Shown: in pieces, positions 1-11,795 of the stretch
Position numbering within the stretch: the first letter of the stretch is position 1
Layout of the letters: every line of letters starts with the position of its first letter
Notes under the pieces: model-generated
The model's database searches: none
Told to the model about the DNA's origin: nothing
What the model saw: the letters and a program-made list of their open reading frames with translations, nothing else
Made by a program: the position numbers and the translations under genes
Assembly: GCF_003946915.1 (NCBI RefSeq)
Contig: NZ_RPOC01000014.1
Coordinates: forward strand, 1-64,000
Reading direction: 5' to 3'
DNA: 64,000 nucleotides
Source: Flavobacterium ustbae
GTDB taxonomy: Bacteria > Bacteroidota > Bacteroidia > Flavobacteriales > Flavobacteriaceae

Positions 1-1
1 A

Positions 2-2623
2 GCTACTGGATGCGAAAGCGCTACAAGATTAACAGTTGACGTAATTGTAAGCGACCCTGGAACTCCGACATTAGTGACAGCAGGAACGCAAAACTTCTGT
101 TTGGAAGATGCTCCTACATTTGCAAGCATTCAGACAAATGAACCAAATATTGTATGGTATACAGCTTTAACAGGAGGAACAGCAATTCCATCTACAACGG
201 CACTTACGACAGGACAATATTTTGCATCGATTTCAGATACAGCGACAGGCTGCGAAAGCGCTACAAGATTAACAGTTGATGTAATTGTAAATGACCCTGG
301 AACTCCAACTTTAGTAACAGCAGGAACGCAAAATTTCTGTACGGTTGACGCTCCAACTTTTGCAAGCATTCAGACTACTCCGGCAGCAAATATTGTTTGG
401 TACACGGCTGCAACTGGCGGAACAGTTATTGCGCCAACAACAGTTTTAACAACAGGACAATATTTTGCGGCGATCTCAGATACAGCGACAGGCTGTGAGA
501 GTGCTACAAGATTAACAGTTGACGTAATTGTAAATGACCCTGGAACTCCAACATTAGTGACAGCAGGAACACAAAACTTCTGTACGGTTGATGCTCCAAC
601 TTTTGCAAGTGTTCAGTTTAATGAATCAGCTATTATTTGGTATACAGCTTTAACTGGCGGAACAGCTATTCCATCAGCGACAGCTTTAACTAGCGGTACA
701 TATTATGCAGCGATTAGTGATGCTGCAACTGGCTGCGAAAGTGCTACAAGATTAGCAGTTGTAATTAATGTAACAGATCCAGCGACGCCAACAACAACTG
801 CTGCGACACAGACTTTCTGTTCAGGAGAAAATCCAACAGTTGCTAATATTCAAGTAAATGAAAGTAACGTGGTTTGGTATACTACGCAATCAGGCGGAAC
901 AGCTTTAGCAACAACAGCGGCATTAACTACAGCAACTTATTATGGAGCTATCAAAGATCCTGCAACAGGTTGCGAAAGCAGTGTAAGATTACAAGTGGCT
1001 GTAACAGTTGGTAATACAATTAATCCAACTACAAATAATGCGTCTCAAAGTTTCTGTTCTGCAAATGCACCAACATTTGCTAGTATTCAAGTAAATGAAG
1101 CAAACGTAACTTGGTATACTGCTGCTATAGGCGGTACAGCAATTTCGTCAGCAACAGCATTAACTTCAGGAGTTTATTTCGGAAATATAATTGATGCTGC
1201 AACAGGCTGCGAAAGTTCAACTCGTTTGCAAGTAACAGTAACAGTAGCAGATCCGGCTGCGACACCAACTACAAATAATGCAACACAGAATTTCTGTACA
1301 TTAAATTCGCCAACAGTTGCCAATATTCAGGTAAATGAGGCAAATGTGGTTTGGTATGCTACAGCAACAGGAGGAACAGCTATTCCTGCAACTACAGCTC
1401 TTGATACAGGTACTTATTATGGCGCTGTTTCAAGTACTGCAGGTTGTGAAAATCCAGTAAGATTAGCTGTTGTTGTAAATGTAAATTCGCCAAGTGTTAT
1501 TACAACACCACGAACAACACAGAGATTCTGTTTATCAGCTTTGCCAACATTGGCTAGTATTTTGGTAAACGAAGCAAATGTGGTTTGGTATGCAACTGCA
1601 ACTGGCGGAACACCATTAACAAATACAACTCCGCTTACTGCAACAACATATTATGCAGGTGCTTTAGCTAATACTACAAATGGTTGTGATAGTGGGCCAA
1701 GATTAGGAATTACAATTGAATTTGAAAATGATGCTGCAGTGCAATTAGCAACAACAGACGATACTCCTTGTGTATTTAAAGGTGTAACATACTCAATTGC
1801 AAATGGTAAATCTAATTATGTATGGACTATCAACGGAGGTACAATTATTTCTGGTGGTGGTACAAATGACGGATCTGTAACAGTTTCTTGGTCAGATATT
1901 GGTCCAGGAACGGTAACTGTAGCCTACGTTAATAATTGTGACGAAAGAACTATTAAGACTTTAAATGTTACAGTAGCTAGTTGCTCAGATTTAACAATCA
2001 CTCATACTGTAGATAATCCAACTCCGAATTTTGGAGATCAGGTAACATTTACCATAACAGTAAACAACGTAGGGGAAGGAGATTTCATAAACGCTCTTGT
2101 TAGCGAATTACTTCCTAGTGGTTTACAATATGTAAGTTCATCTACATCTACAGGAACTTATGATCCTACGGCTCAGCTTTGGACAATACCATCACTGCCA
2201 GCAGGTCAGAGTGTAGTATTAACAATTGTAGCAGAGGTGTTGCCAGGCGGTACTTATACAAGTGTTGCAACTGTTGAAACTTCAACTCCATTAGATGTTG
2301 ATGCATCAAACAATTCAGCCTCAGTAACAATAGAGCCAGTTTGTCTAACGGTTTACAATGAGTTCACTCCAAATAATGATGGTAAAAACGATTTGTTCAG
2401 AATTGACTGTATTGAATCTTATCCAAACAACGAGCTGAAGGTGTTTAACAGATATGGAGCACTAGTGTATAGTAAAACACATTATGAAAATGATTGGAAC
2501 GGTACTGCAAATGTATCCGGAGTTGTTAATAGAGGAGATATGCTGCCAACAGGTACTTATTTTTATGTGATAACCATTGGAGATGGAACGGTTAAAAAAG
2601 GCTGGTTGTCTATCATGAGATAA
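2..2623 (+). CDS. Repeat adhesin with gliding-motility-type C-terminal domain (5' truncated)
   Basis: The frame is open from the left edge, so the N-terminus and any signal peptide lie outside; 873 residues are visible. About seven Ig-like units of roughly 80 residues run to about 1735. Each carries a QxFC motif, a VxWY motif and a GCES/GCEN motif followed by a beta strand. Next come a PKD-like segment (about 1745-1975) and a DUF11-type domain (about 1985-2330). The end (about 2350-2620) is a CHU_C-type domain with FTPNNDGKNDLF and a GTYFYVI strand near the terminus. Such domains are known type B cargo signals of the type IX secretion system, so I infer a secreted surface adhesin. The PorP/SprF gene that follows is the usual partner of this cargo class. 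The exact ligand cannot be read from sequence. Confidence 0.9.
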   Translation, partial: ATGCESATRLTVDVIVSDPGTPTLVTAGTQNFCLEDAPTFASIQTNEPNIVWYTALTGGTAIPSTTALTTGQYFASISDTATGCESATRLTVDVIVNDPGTPTLVTAGTQNFCTVDAPTFASIQTTPAANIVWYTAATGGTVIAPTTVLTTGQYFAAISDTATGCESATRLTVDVIVNDPGTPTLVTAGTQNFCTVDAPTFASVQFNESAIIWYTALTGGTAIPSATALTSGTYYAAISDAATGCESATRLAVVINVTDPATPTTTAATQTFCSGENPTVANIQVNESNVVWYTTQSGGTALATTAALTTATYYGAIKDPATGCESSVRLQVAVTVGNTINPTTNNASQSFCSANAPTFASIQVNEANVTWYTAAIGGTAISSATALTSGVYFGNIIDAATGCESSTRLQVTVTVADPAATPTTNNATQNFCTLNSPTVANIQVNEANVVWYATATGGTAIPATTALDTGTYYGAVSSTAGCENPVRLAVVVNVNSPSVITTPRTTQRFCLSALPTLASILVNEANVVWYATATGGTPLTNTTPLTATTYYAGALANTTNGCDSGPRLGITIEFENDAAVQLATTDDTPCVFKGVTYSIANGKSNYVWTINGGTIISGGGTNDGSVTVSWSDIGPGTVTVAYVNNCDERTIKTLNVTVASCSDLTITHTVDNPTPNFGDQVTFTITVNNVGEGDFINALVSELLPSGLQYVSSSTSTGTYDPTAQLWTIPSLPAGQSVVLTIVAEVLPGGTYTSVATVETSTPLDVDASNNSASVTIEPVCLTVYNEFTPNNDGKNDLFRIDCIESYPNNELKVFNRYGALVYSKTHYENDWNGTANVSGVVNRGDMLPTGTYFYVITIGDGTVKKGWLSIMR
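62..1735 (+). repeat. In-gene tandem repeat, about 240 bp per unit
   Basis: Units begin near 62, 302, 545, 788, 1022, 1261 and 1494. The first three are nearly identical at nucleotide level, for example the stretch around ACTCCxACxTTAGTxACAGC, while later ones diverge. This suggests recent duplication or recombination at the N-terminal side. The reading frame is kept in all copies, so it is coding repeat structure, not a CRISPR or satellite. Confidence 0.85.
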
Positions 2624-2670
2624 CCCACTTCTATTAATCATCTAATTAATTAAACTAAATAAGTATCGTT

Positions 2671-3603
2671 ATGAAACTATATATAAAATCATTAGAAACG
2701 TATTTTATTCTAATATGTTCTTTTATTACAGTTTGTGCTTCGGCACAGCAAGATCCGGGATATACGCAGTATATGTATAACACTATGGCGGTAAATCCAG
2801 CGTATGCTGGATCTACCGGAACCATAGAGGCCGCACTCTTATATCGTTCTCAATGGGTAGGAATGCCGGGAGCACCAGAAACACAATCTTTTTCGGTTCA
2901 TTCTCCTCTTAGAAATGAAAAATTAGGGATAGGATTAAGTGTTGTGAATGATAAAATTGGACCTTCCAACGAACTCTATCTTGATGGAAACTTCTCTTAT
3001 TCATTGCCTCTTGGTTATGAAAAAAGACTGGCTTTTGGTATCAAAGCTGGAACAAGAATGTTAAACATCGATTGGTCTAAAGGAAGATATTATGATAATG
3101 ACGATGTTTTGTTAAATCAGAACATTAACAATCAGATGAAACTAGCAGTTGGAGCAGGAATTTATTACTATACAGAAAAATGGTATGTAGGACTTTCAGT
3201 TCCGAGTTTTATTCAGAATGATTACTATGATGATGTTCAAGAATCTATTGATTATGATCGTATGCATTACTATTTAATGGGAGGTTATGTTTTTGACTTA
3301 AGTCCAAGTTTGAAATTTAAACCTGCCTTTTTAGTAAAAGCAGTAAGCGGAGCGCCACTTACAGCAGATATATCGGCAAATTTCATGATTCAAGAAAAGT
3401 TTGTTATAGGAGGAGCATATCGAACAGATGATTCGGTAAGTATACTGGCAGGTTTTCAAATATCACCAAGTTTCTATCTTGGATATGCTTTTGATTATAC
3501 TGTGAGCCAATTGAACAAATACAACGATGGTTCTCACGAATTCATCTTACGTTATCAATTTGTGAAAAACCAAAGTAAAATTAAGTCTCCTCGATTCTTC
3601 TAA
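2671..3603 (+). CDS. PorP/SprF family type IX secretion outer-membrane protein
   Basis: A 310-residue protein with a hydrophobic N-terminus ending in CASAQQDP, typical of a signal peptide cut before QQDPGYTQY. The family hallmark, QYMYNTMAVNPAYAGS, lies at about residues 33-48, and the rest alternates as beta strands of an outer-membrane barrel ending in an aromatic FILRYQF strand. SprF of F. johnsoniae is needed for secretion of the SprB adhesin, and paralogues are usually paired with CHU_C-domain proteins. The gene starts 47 bp after the adhesin and ends 11 bp before the OmpA-like gene, so the three probably form one operon dedicated to displaying the upstream adhesin. Which paralogue it is cannot be told from sequence alone. 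Confidence 0.9.
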   Translation: MKLYIKSLETYFILICSFITVCASAQQDPGYTQYMYNTMAVNPAYAGSTGTIEAALLYRSQWVGMPGAPETQSFSVHSPLRNEKLGIGLSVVNDKIGPSNELYLDGNFSYSLPLGYEKRLAFGIKAGTRMLNIDWSKGRYYDNDDVLLNQNINNQMKLAVGAGIYYYTEKWYVGLSVPSFIQNDYYDDVQESIDYDRMHYYLMGGYVFDLSPSLKFKPAFLVKAVSGAPLTADISANFMIQEKFVIGGAYRTDDSVSILAGFQISPSFYLGYAFDYTVSQLNKYNDGSHEFILRYQFVKNQSKIKSPRFF

Positions 3604-3614
3604 AAATAAAACTT

Positions 3615-5552
3615 ATGAGAAAACTATATATCCTATGTTTAATTTTGAGCGTTACGTTTAGTTTCGCTCAAAAAACAAATTTAAAGAAAGCCGATGCTTT
3701 GTTTCGAAACTTTTCTTATGCGGATGCTTCTAAGGCTTACGAAGAAATTTTACAAAACATAAAAGATCCATCAGCGCAGACTTTGAAGAACGCGGCAGAT
3801 TCCTACTATTTCATTTCAGATTCTAGAAATGCGCTTAAATGGTACAGAAAACTGTATGAAGTTCAAGGAAACAATCTGACTGATATTTACTACTTGCGTT
3901 ATATCCAATCTATGAAAGCAGTTATGGATTATGATGAAGCAGATAAAATCACAAAAGAATATCTAGATAAAAAAGGAGATAAAGCAGAAATTAATAGATA
4001 CGTTGCCCAGAAAAAATACATGGACAGCGTTGCCAAAGCAAAACCTCTTTATACCATTAAAAATTTGGATATCAATACGAGTAAATCAGACTTTGGAGCT
4101 ACATTTTTTAAAGACAATGTAGTGTTTACGTCGGCTCGTGATACAACAAAGTTCAGCGAAAAACTGTATACCTGGAACAATCAGCCCTTTCTTAATCTGT
4201 ACATTGCAGAAAGAAATCCGGCAGATGGCAGTTTATTCAACGAGACGGTTTTTCTGCCAAATGTAATGACCAAATATCATGAAGCAACAGCAAGTTTTGA
4301 TAGTGAAGGGAAAACAATTTATTATTCAACCAACATTGTAAAGAAAAATAAACTGGTTGTTGATGAGGCAAAAGTCAATAATTTTCAAATTGTCAAAGGA
4401 TCGATCGTCAACAATAAATTAGAAAATCCGCAGAAAGTATTTTTTGACAGCGACGATTATTCTGTAGGACATCCTTCATTGAGTGAAGACGGACAATGGC
4501 TTTTCTTTGCTTCAGATATGCCTGGAGGTTATGGAGAAACAGATTTGTACATGGTAAAAATAGCGGCAGACGGCACCATGAGTTCGCCTCAGAATTTAGG
4601 GCCAAGTATTAATACCATTGGTAATGAGGTATTTCCATTCTTCCAAAACGGAGTATTATATTTCTCTTCTGATGGACACTATGGCTGGGGAGATTTAGAT
4701 GTATACGAAAGTAAGTTTCTGTCTAATGGAAGTTTTTCAGTACCCAAAAACCTTGGCGCACCAATTAACAGTAACAAGGATGACTTTTCTTTTATAATTG
4801 ACAGAACAGATGCATACGGTTACTTTTCTTCAAACAGAGCGGAAGGAAAAGGCGATGATGACATTTATTCTTTTGTAAAAGGAAAACCAGTCTGTAACCA
4901 AAGTATATCAGGAATGGCTTTCGATCGTAAAACGAAAAAGCCTTTGACAGATGTTACAATAATGGCATACAACTCTTTTAGTGAAGTTTTAGGAGAAACG
5001 AAAACCAACTATGAAGGAAAATATGCCATTGAAGTTCCTTGCAACAAAATGGTGAAAATGATTGCCGCAAAACCAAATTACAGCAGTGACGACAAAACAG
5101 TAGAAACAACTGGCCAAAATGGCGGAGAAATCACAAATGTAAATTTTGAATTGAGCAATTACGATGATTTGGTAGTTAAGAAACAAGGAGTAGAAAAAGT
5201 AGATGTAAACCCAATTTATTTCGATTATGACAAGTATGATATTACGCCAAAAGCCATAGAAGAATTGACCAAAGTAGTTTTTATCATGCAGAAGTTTCCA
5301 AACATTAGAATCAAAATTGAGTCGCATACAGATTCACGCGGAAAAGATGCTTATAATTTGAAACTTTCAGATAATAGAGCAAAATCTACACGAGATTATA
5401 TTCTTTCACAAGGCATAGATGCTTCTAGAATTGAAAGCGCAATTGGTTACGGAGAAAGCCGATTAATTAATAAATGTAAAAATGGTGTAAAATGTACAGA
5501 AGAAGAACATGTATTAAATAGACGTTCCGATTTTATCATTATTCAAAAATAG
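3615..5552 (+). CDS. OmpA-family protein with TPR, PD40 propeller and regulatory-like domains
   Basis: A 645-residue protein with signal peptide (cleavage near SFAQKTN). A TPR-like helical region spans about residues 20-135. A WD40/PD40-type propeller spans about 150-425, with repeated SEDGxxLFFASD-type strands. A carboxypeptidase-regulatory-like beta domain follows (about 430-515). The end is an OmpA peptidoglycan-binding domain (about 530-640) with YFDYDKYDIT and SHTDSRGKDAYN. This architecture is standard for the third gene of adhesin/PorP/OmpA loci in Flavobacteria. The protein probably anchors the outer-membrane secretion or adhesin complex to peptidoglycan. It follows the PorP gene by 11 bp and is closed by terminators at 5605 and 5662. 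Confidence 0.88.
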   Translation: MRKLYILCLILSVTFSFAQKTNLKKADALFRNFSYADASKAYEEILQNIKDPSAQTLKNAADSYYFISDSRNALKWYRKLYEVQGNNLTDIYYLRYIQSMKAVMDYDEADKITKEYLDKKGDKAEINRYVAQKKYMDSVAKAKPLYTIKNLDINTSKSDFGATFFKDNVVFTSARDTTKFSEKLYTWNNQPFLNLYIAERNPADGSLFNETVFLPNVMTKYHEATASFDSEGKTIYYSTNIVKKNKLVVDEAKVNNFQIVKGSIVNNKLENPQKVFFDSDDYSVGHPSLSEDGQWLFFASDMPGGYGETDLYMVKIAADGTMSSPQNLGPSINTIGNEVFPFFQNGVLYFSSDGHYGWGDLDVYESKFLSNGSFSVPKNLGAPINSNKDDFSFIIDRTDAYGYFSSNRAEGKGDDDIYSFVKGKPVCNQSISGMAFDRKTKKPLTDVTIMAYNSFSEVLGETKTNYEGKYAIEVPCNKMVKMIAAKPNYSSDDKTVETTGQNGGEITNVNFELSNYDDLVVKKQGVEKVDVNPIYFDYDKYDITPKAIEELTKVVFIMQKFPNIRIKIESHTDSRGKDAYNLKLSDNRAKSTRDYILSQGIDASRIESAIGYGESRLINKCKNGVKCTEEEHVLNRRSDFIIIQK

Positions 5553-5604
5553 TTTTATATTTGCAGTGTAATTATTTGATTATCAGTAAATAATATAAAA
5601 CGTC

Positions 5605-5630
5605 AAAACCATTTGGAAGTTGGTTTTTTT
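5605..5630 (+). terminator. Rho-independent terminator after the OmpA-like gene
   Basis: A 7-bp stem AAAACCA / TGGTTTT with a 9-nt loop runs directly into seven T. It lies about 50 bp past the stop codon. Confidence 0.6.
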
Positions 5631-5661
5631 AATTCTTTTTTAGAATAATGGACAAGGAGAG

Positions 5662-5694
5662 AATCAGACTGCATGAATTTGCAGTCTGATTTTT
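5662..5694 (+). terminator. Strong hairpin terminator, 12-bp perfect stem
   Basis: AATCAGACTGCA (5662-5673) pairs perfectly with TGCAGTCTGATT (5680-5691) around loop TGAATT, followed by T-rich sequence. It isolates ligA from the upstream operon and is stronger than the hairpin at 5605. Confidence 0.75.
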
Positions 5695-5704
5695 GATTTT
5701 CTAA

Positions 5705-8466
<2,762 letters not shown>

Positions 8467-8480
<14 letters not shown>

Positions 8481-9378
8481 TTGCGCTTTGGTTGGTATGG
8501 GCTTTGTCTTTATCAAAATAAAAATCGATACGGCCTAAATTAATTCCGTAACAGCCTACTTGATTTACCAAAACTTCTTTACCCGCTTTATTTTTTACAA
8601 TTGTTGGTTTATCTAAGAAAGTATGTGTATGGCCGCCAATAATTAAATCGATATCCTGAGTTTGTTCAGCAAATTTCAAATCACTTATTTTAGTCGGATC
8701 ATCTTTGTATTTGTAACCTAAATGCGAAAGGCAAATAACCAAATCACATTTTTGTTCTTTTTTTAAAAGCTGTGCCATGTCTTGGGCAATTTCAACCGGA
8801 TTGTTATAAACTGTTTCCAAGTACAATTTTTTATCTACTAAACCTTGCAATTCAATTCCAACACCAAAAACACCAACTTTAATTCCGTTTTTATTAAAGA
8901 TTTTGTACGGCTTAACATGTCCGTCCATAACCGTATTTTTAAAATCATAATTCGAGTTGATAAAATCAAAACTTGCGTGCGGAAGCTGAGCATATAATCC
9001 GTCAAGGCCATTATCAAAATCATGATTTCCAATTGTAGAAGCATCATATTTCATCATGCTCATCAATTTGAATTCTAATTCTCCTCCGTAATAATTAAAA
9101 TATGGTGTTCCTTGAAAAATATCTCCAGCATCCAACAAAAGCACATTCGGATTTTCTTTTCGGATTGTTTCAATTAAAGCTGCACGGCGAGACACTCCAC
9201 CTTTATTAGGATTACGCGGATCATCAGCAGGAAAAGGATCAATGTGACTGTGCACATCATTAGTATGTAGAATCGTTAAATGCTTATTATCGTTACTTTC
9301 AAAACTGCTCAAAGACAATCCTAAACTTAATAGGGCAGTACTTGCTGCTGTTTTTTCGATAAACTCTCTTCTTTTCAT
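8467..9378 (-). CDS. Metallophosphoesterase, 5'-nucleotidase catalytic domain, Tat-type signal
   Basis: A 303-residue protein carrying the calcineurin-like metal-binding motifs of the UshA/5'-nucleotidase family: HTNDVHSH (about 35-42), DAGDIFQG (about 82-89), GNHDFDNG, and GGHTHTFLD near the C-terminus. The N-terminus MKRREFIEKTAASTALLS has a twin-arginine pair followed by a hydrophobic stretch, so export by Tat or a related route is likely. It ends where UshA-type enzymes would begin their substrate-binding domain. That domain is encoded by the gene just upstream (9422-10201), 43 bp away. The pair probably acts together on extracytoplasmic nucleotides or similar phosphoesters. Confidence 0.9.
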
Positions 9379-9421
9379 TTTTTATGTTTTTTGCAGGAAT
9401 GCTATACTTGTTTTTGTGATT

Positions 9422-10201
9422 TTATTCTTCTGTGATTCTGATATTTTTTGGAGCAACAACCGTGTCTACTTCTTTAAAATAATCAATCAATACATCTCTA
9501 AGCTTATAATTTAAGTCAAATTTTTGAGTGTTTTTTGCAAAGAAAGTCATGCTGTCGCCACCGTTTGCTAAATAGTCATTTGTGGCAACATAATACGTTT
9601 TACTTAAATCAAGCGGTTTGCCTTGCACCATGATGTTTTTTGCTTTTTCGTCTTTAGTAATCGTAAAAGTCATTCCAGACAAAGGTTGAGGTTTTTTCTC
9701 CTTAATAATATAAGCAGCAATTTCTGAGATTTGTTCTCCTTTTAATGCCAAAACCACCAAGCTATTTTCAAAAGGCATAATTTCAAAAGCATTTCTTGAG
9801 GTAACATTTCCTTTTGGAAGAATAGCACGAATACCACCGTGATTTAAAAGGCAAACATCAATATCTTTCTTTTCACGTTTATTAAAAACGAGGTTTCCTC
9901 TCTGCAGACAAACATCAGCCATCAAGCTTCCAATTCCAGTCTGCCATTTTCCAGTGCTTTTGTCAAGTGTTTCAGGGCAATACGCCAATACGTTATCCAA
10001 ATCCTTATTAATATGATCGCGATAAGGCTTAATGAAGTTTTCAATATCAGGAGTTTCTCCAGTCTTTTCAGTAACAGGAAGTTGCTTTCCTTCAATTTTA
10101 GTTAAGTTGTAGTTTTTGGGGCTACAAGAAGAGATTAAAAAAAGTGTTAAGAATATAACAAAAAGTTTTAAAAATCCGTTATACTTTTTTAGTTTTACCA
10201 T
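9422..10201 (-). CDS. 5'-nucleotidase C-terminal-domain lipoprotein
   Basis: About 259 residues. It corresponds to the substrate-recognition domain of UshA-type nucleotidases, with NHGGIRAILPKGNVT, FEIMPFENSLVVL and ATNDYLANGGDSM. I start it at the ATG at 10201, which gives a clean lipoprotein signal (MVKLKKYNGFLKLF ... ISSC). A longer frame from 10291 would place 30 residues of atypical sequence in front and overlap the divergent gene at 10249. It precedes the phosphoesterase gene by 43 bp on the same strand, so one transcript encodes both halves of what is usually a single polypeptide. On its own it has no metal-binding catalytic residues. Confidence 0.88.
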   Translation of the reverse strand: MVKLKKYNGFLKLFVIFLTLFLISSCSPKNYNLTKIEGKQLPVTEKTGETPDIENFIKPYRDHINKDLDNVLAYCPETLDKSTGKWQTGIGSLMADVCLQRGNLVFNKREKKDIDVCLLNHGGIRAILPKGNVTSRNAFEIMPFENSLVVLALKGEQISEIAAYIIKEKKPQPLSGMTFTITKDEKAKNIMVQGKPLDLSKTYYVATNDYLANGGDSMTFFAKNTQKFDLNYKLRDVLIDYFKEVDTVVAPKNIRITEE

Positions 10202-10222
10202 TTTAAATGCAATTGAAATAAT

Positions 10223-10230
10223 TAATTTTG
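10223..10230 (+). promoter_or_regulatory. -7 element TAATTTTG upstream of 10249
   Basis: TAATTTTG fits TAnnTTTG and lies 18 bp before the ATG at 10249. No well-spaced TTG was found upstream. Confidence 0.4.
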
Positions 10231-10248
10231 TAATCGAGTAAAAGTAGT

Positions 10249-10761
10249 ATGTTTTTGAATTATATAAAGGAATTTTTCGTAAAAAAATCATTAAAATTTC
10301 ATTTAAATAATGAAAAACGCGAAGTATTCTCTAAAAACGTTCAAACAATTGGTTTATTGATAGATGAGAGCAATTTTGAGCATTCAGAAGCACTAATAAA
10401 GGAGTTAACGCTTCAAGGAATCGCTTTAGAAAACATAAAAGTTGTCGCTTACAGAGAAAAATTCAAAGAAAAAGAGACCTATTCACGTCCGACTTTTGGT
10501 AAAAAACATATCAATTGGAGAGGTGAAATTTCAGAAGATTTTTTGAATGAATTTATAGATTCAGAATTTGATCTTTTGCTAAGTTATTACAATGTTGAAG
10601 ATGTTTTTTTAATGTTGATAACAAGCAAGTCAAAAGCTAAGTTCAAAGTCGGATTCTCTACTATAGATCAAAATCTGAACCGCTGGATGATTCATACAGA
10701 ATTAGGAAACTATAAACTATTCGTTTCAGAATTGTTTAAGTATTTAAAAAATATAAAATAA
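10249..10761 (+). CDS. Conserved hypothetical protein, DUF6913-like
   Basis: A 170-residue soluble protein with a basic N-terminus, no signal peptide and no catalytic motif I recognise. It reads like the family annotated DUF6913 in Flavobacteria, commonly found next to dapA. That assignment is from memory and not verified. Alternating hydrophobic strands such as TIGLLID and FDLLLSYY suggest a compact alpha/beta fold. It is followed by dapA after 15 bp, so the two are probably co-transcribed from the TAATTTTG element at 10223. Confidence 0.7.
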   Translation: MFLNYIKEFFVKKSLKFHLNNEKREVFSKNVQTIGLLIDESNFEHSEALIKELTLQGIALENIKVVAYREKFKEKETYSRPTFGKKHINWRGEISEDFLNEFIDSEFDLLLSYYNVEDVFLMLITSKSKAKFKVGFSTIDQNLNRWMIHTELGNYKLFVSELFKYLKNIK

Positions 10762-10776
10762 ATTATAATTAATAAT

Positions 10777-11658
10777 ATGCAATCATTGATAGGAACTGGT
10801 GTTGCGCTTGTAACGCCATTTAAAAAAGATTTTTCAGTTGACATTGAAGCTTTACAACGTATTGTAAACTTTTCTATAGATGGCGGAGTGGAGTATCTTG
10901 TTGTAATGGGTACAACTGCAGAAAATGCAACCCTTACAGCAGAAGAGAAAGAACTGGTTATAAAGACTGTAATCGATGTAAATAAAGGAAGACTGCCTCT
11001 AGTTTTAGGAGTTGGAGGTAACAATACTATGCAGATTGTTGAAGAATTAAAGACAAGAGATTTTGCTGCTTTTGAAGCGATTTTGTCTGTTTCTCCATAT
11101 TATAATAAACCGACTCAGGAAGGAATATATCAGCATTTTAAAGCAATTGCCGAAGCTTCTCCAGTTCCGGTAATCTTATATAACGTTCCAGGAAGAACTT
11201 CAAGTAATATGCTTCCGTCAACAGTGGTGCGTTTGGCTAACGATTTTAAGAATGTTGTAGCTATTAAAGAAGCTGCAGGAGATATGGCTCAAGCCATGCA
11301 GATTATCAAAAATGCTCCAAAAGATTTCTTGGTGATTTCTGGAGATGATATGCTGGCATTACCTATCGTTTTGGCAGGTGGAGCAGGAGTAATTTCTGTA
11401 ATTGGACAAGGTTTTCCTAAAGAATTTTCAGAAATGATTCGTTTAGGACTAAATAAAAAAGCTGTCGACGCTTTTAAAACACATTATTTCTTGTCAGATA
11501 GTATTGATATGATTTTTGAGCAGGGAAATCCAGCTGGAATCAAACAAATCTTCCAAGCCCTTGGAATTGCTGAAAACACAGTTCGTCTTCCGCTAGTTTC
11601 TGTAGATGATTCGCTAGCAACAAGACTGAATGAGTTTGTAAAAAACAGCATTAAATAA
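10777..11658 (+). CDS. dapA: 4-hydroxy-tetrahydrodipicolinate synthase
   Basis: Condenses pyruvate with aspartate semialdehyde in lysine and diaminopimelate synthesis. At 293 residues it has family-typical length and a TIM barrel. The Schiff-base lysine is Lys164 in VAIKEAAGD, the catalytic tyrosine is Tyr135 in LYNVPGRTS, and GTTAEN (about 45-50) binds the pyruvate carboxylate. The canonical GTTGE is GTTAE here, a change also known in Bacteroidota enzymes. It follows the DUF6913-like gene by 15 bp. A new promoter at 11699 starts the next unit. Confidence 0.96.
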   Translation: MQSLIGTGVALVTPFKKDFSVDIEALQRIVNFSIDGGVEYLVVMGTTAENATLTAEEKELVIKTVIDVNKGRLPLVLGVGGNNTMQIVEELKTRDFAAFEAILSVSPYYNKPTQEGIYQHFKAIAEASPVPVILYNVPGRTSSNMLPSTVVRLANDFKNVVAIKEAAGDMAQAMQIIKNAPKDFLVISGDDMLALPIVLAGGAGVISVIGQGFPKEFSEMIRLGLNKKAVDAFKTHYFLSDSIDMIFEQGNPAGIKQIFQALGIAENTVRLPLVSVDDSLATRLNEFVKNSIK

Positions 11659-11698
11659 TTGTTAAAGTGTTAGTATTTTAAGATACTAAAAAATTATT

Positions 11699-11745
11699 TT
11701 GCAGTAGCTAAATTAATAACTAAATTTGCCACCGAAACTTCGGTG
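11699..11745 (+). promoter_or_regulatory. Promoter for the bamD operon with hairpin at the start site
   Basis: TTG (11699-11701), a 19-bp spacer and TAAATTTG (11721-11728) match the consensus well. Directly after it a perfect inverted repeat CACCGAA / TTCGGTG (11730-11736 and 11739-11745) covers the expected start site. It could be an operator or a 5' hairpin of the leader. Confidence 0.65.
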
Positions 11746-11795
11746 CGATTTCACTTTGGCATAATTGTCTGAGAGATTCTAATAACAGTAAGAAA

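Noticed and set aside
62..1735. Non-coding tandem repeat or CRISPR
   Set aside because: All units keep one reading frame with conserved Cys and Trp-Tyr motifs, so they are protein domains.
10201..10291. N-terminal extension of the nucleotidase lipoprotein
   Set aside because: It would hide the lipobox signal behind 30 residues and overlap the divergent gene and its promoter.
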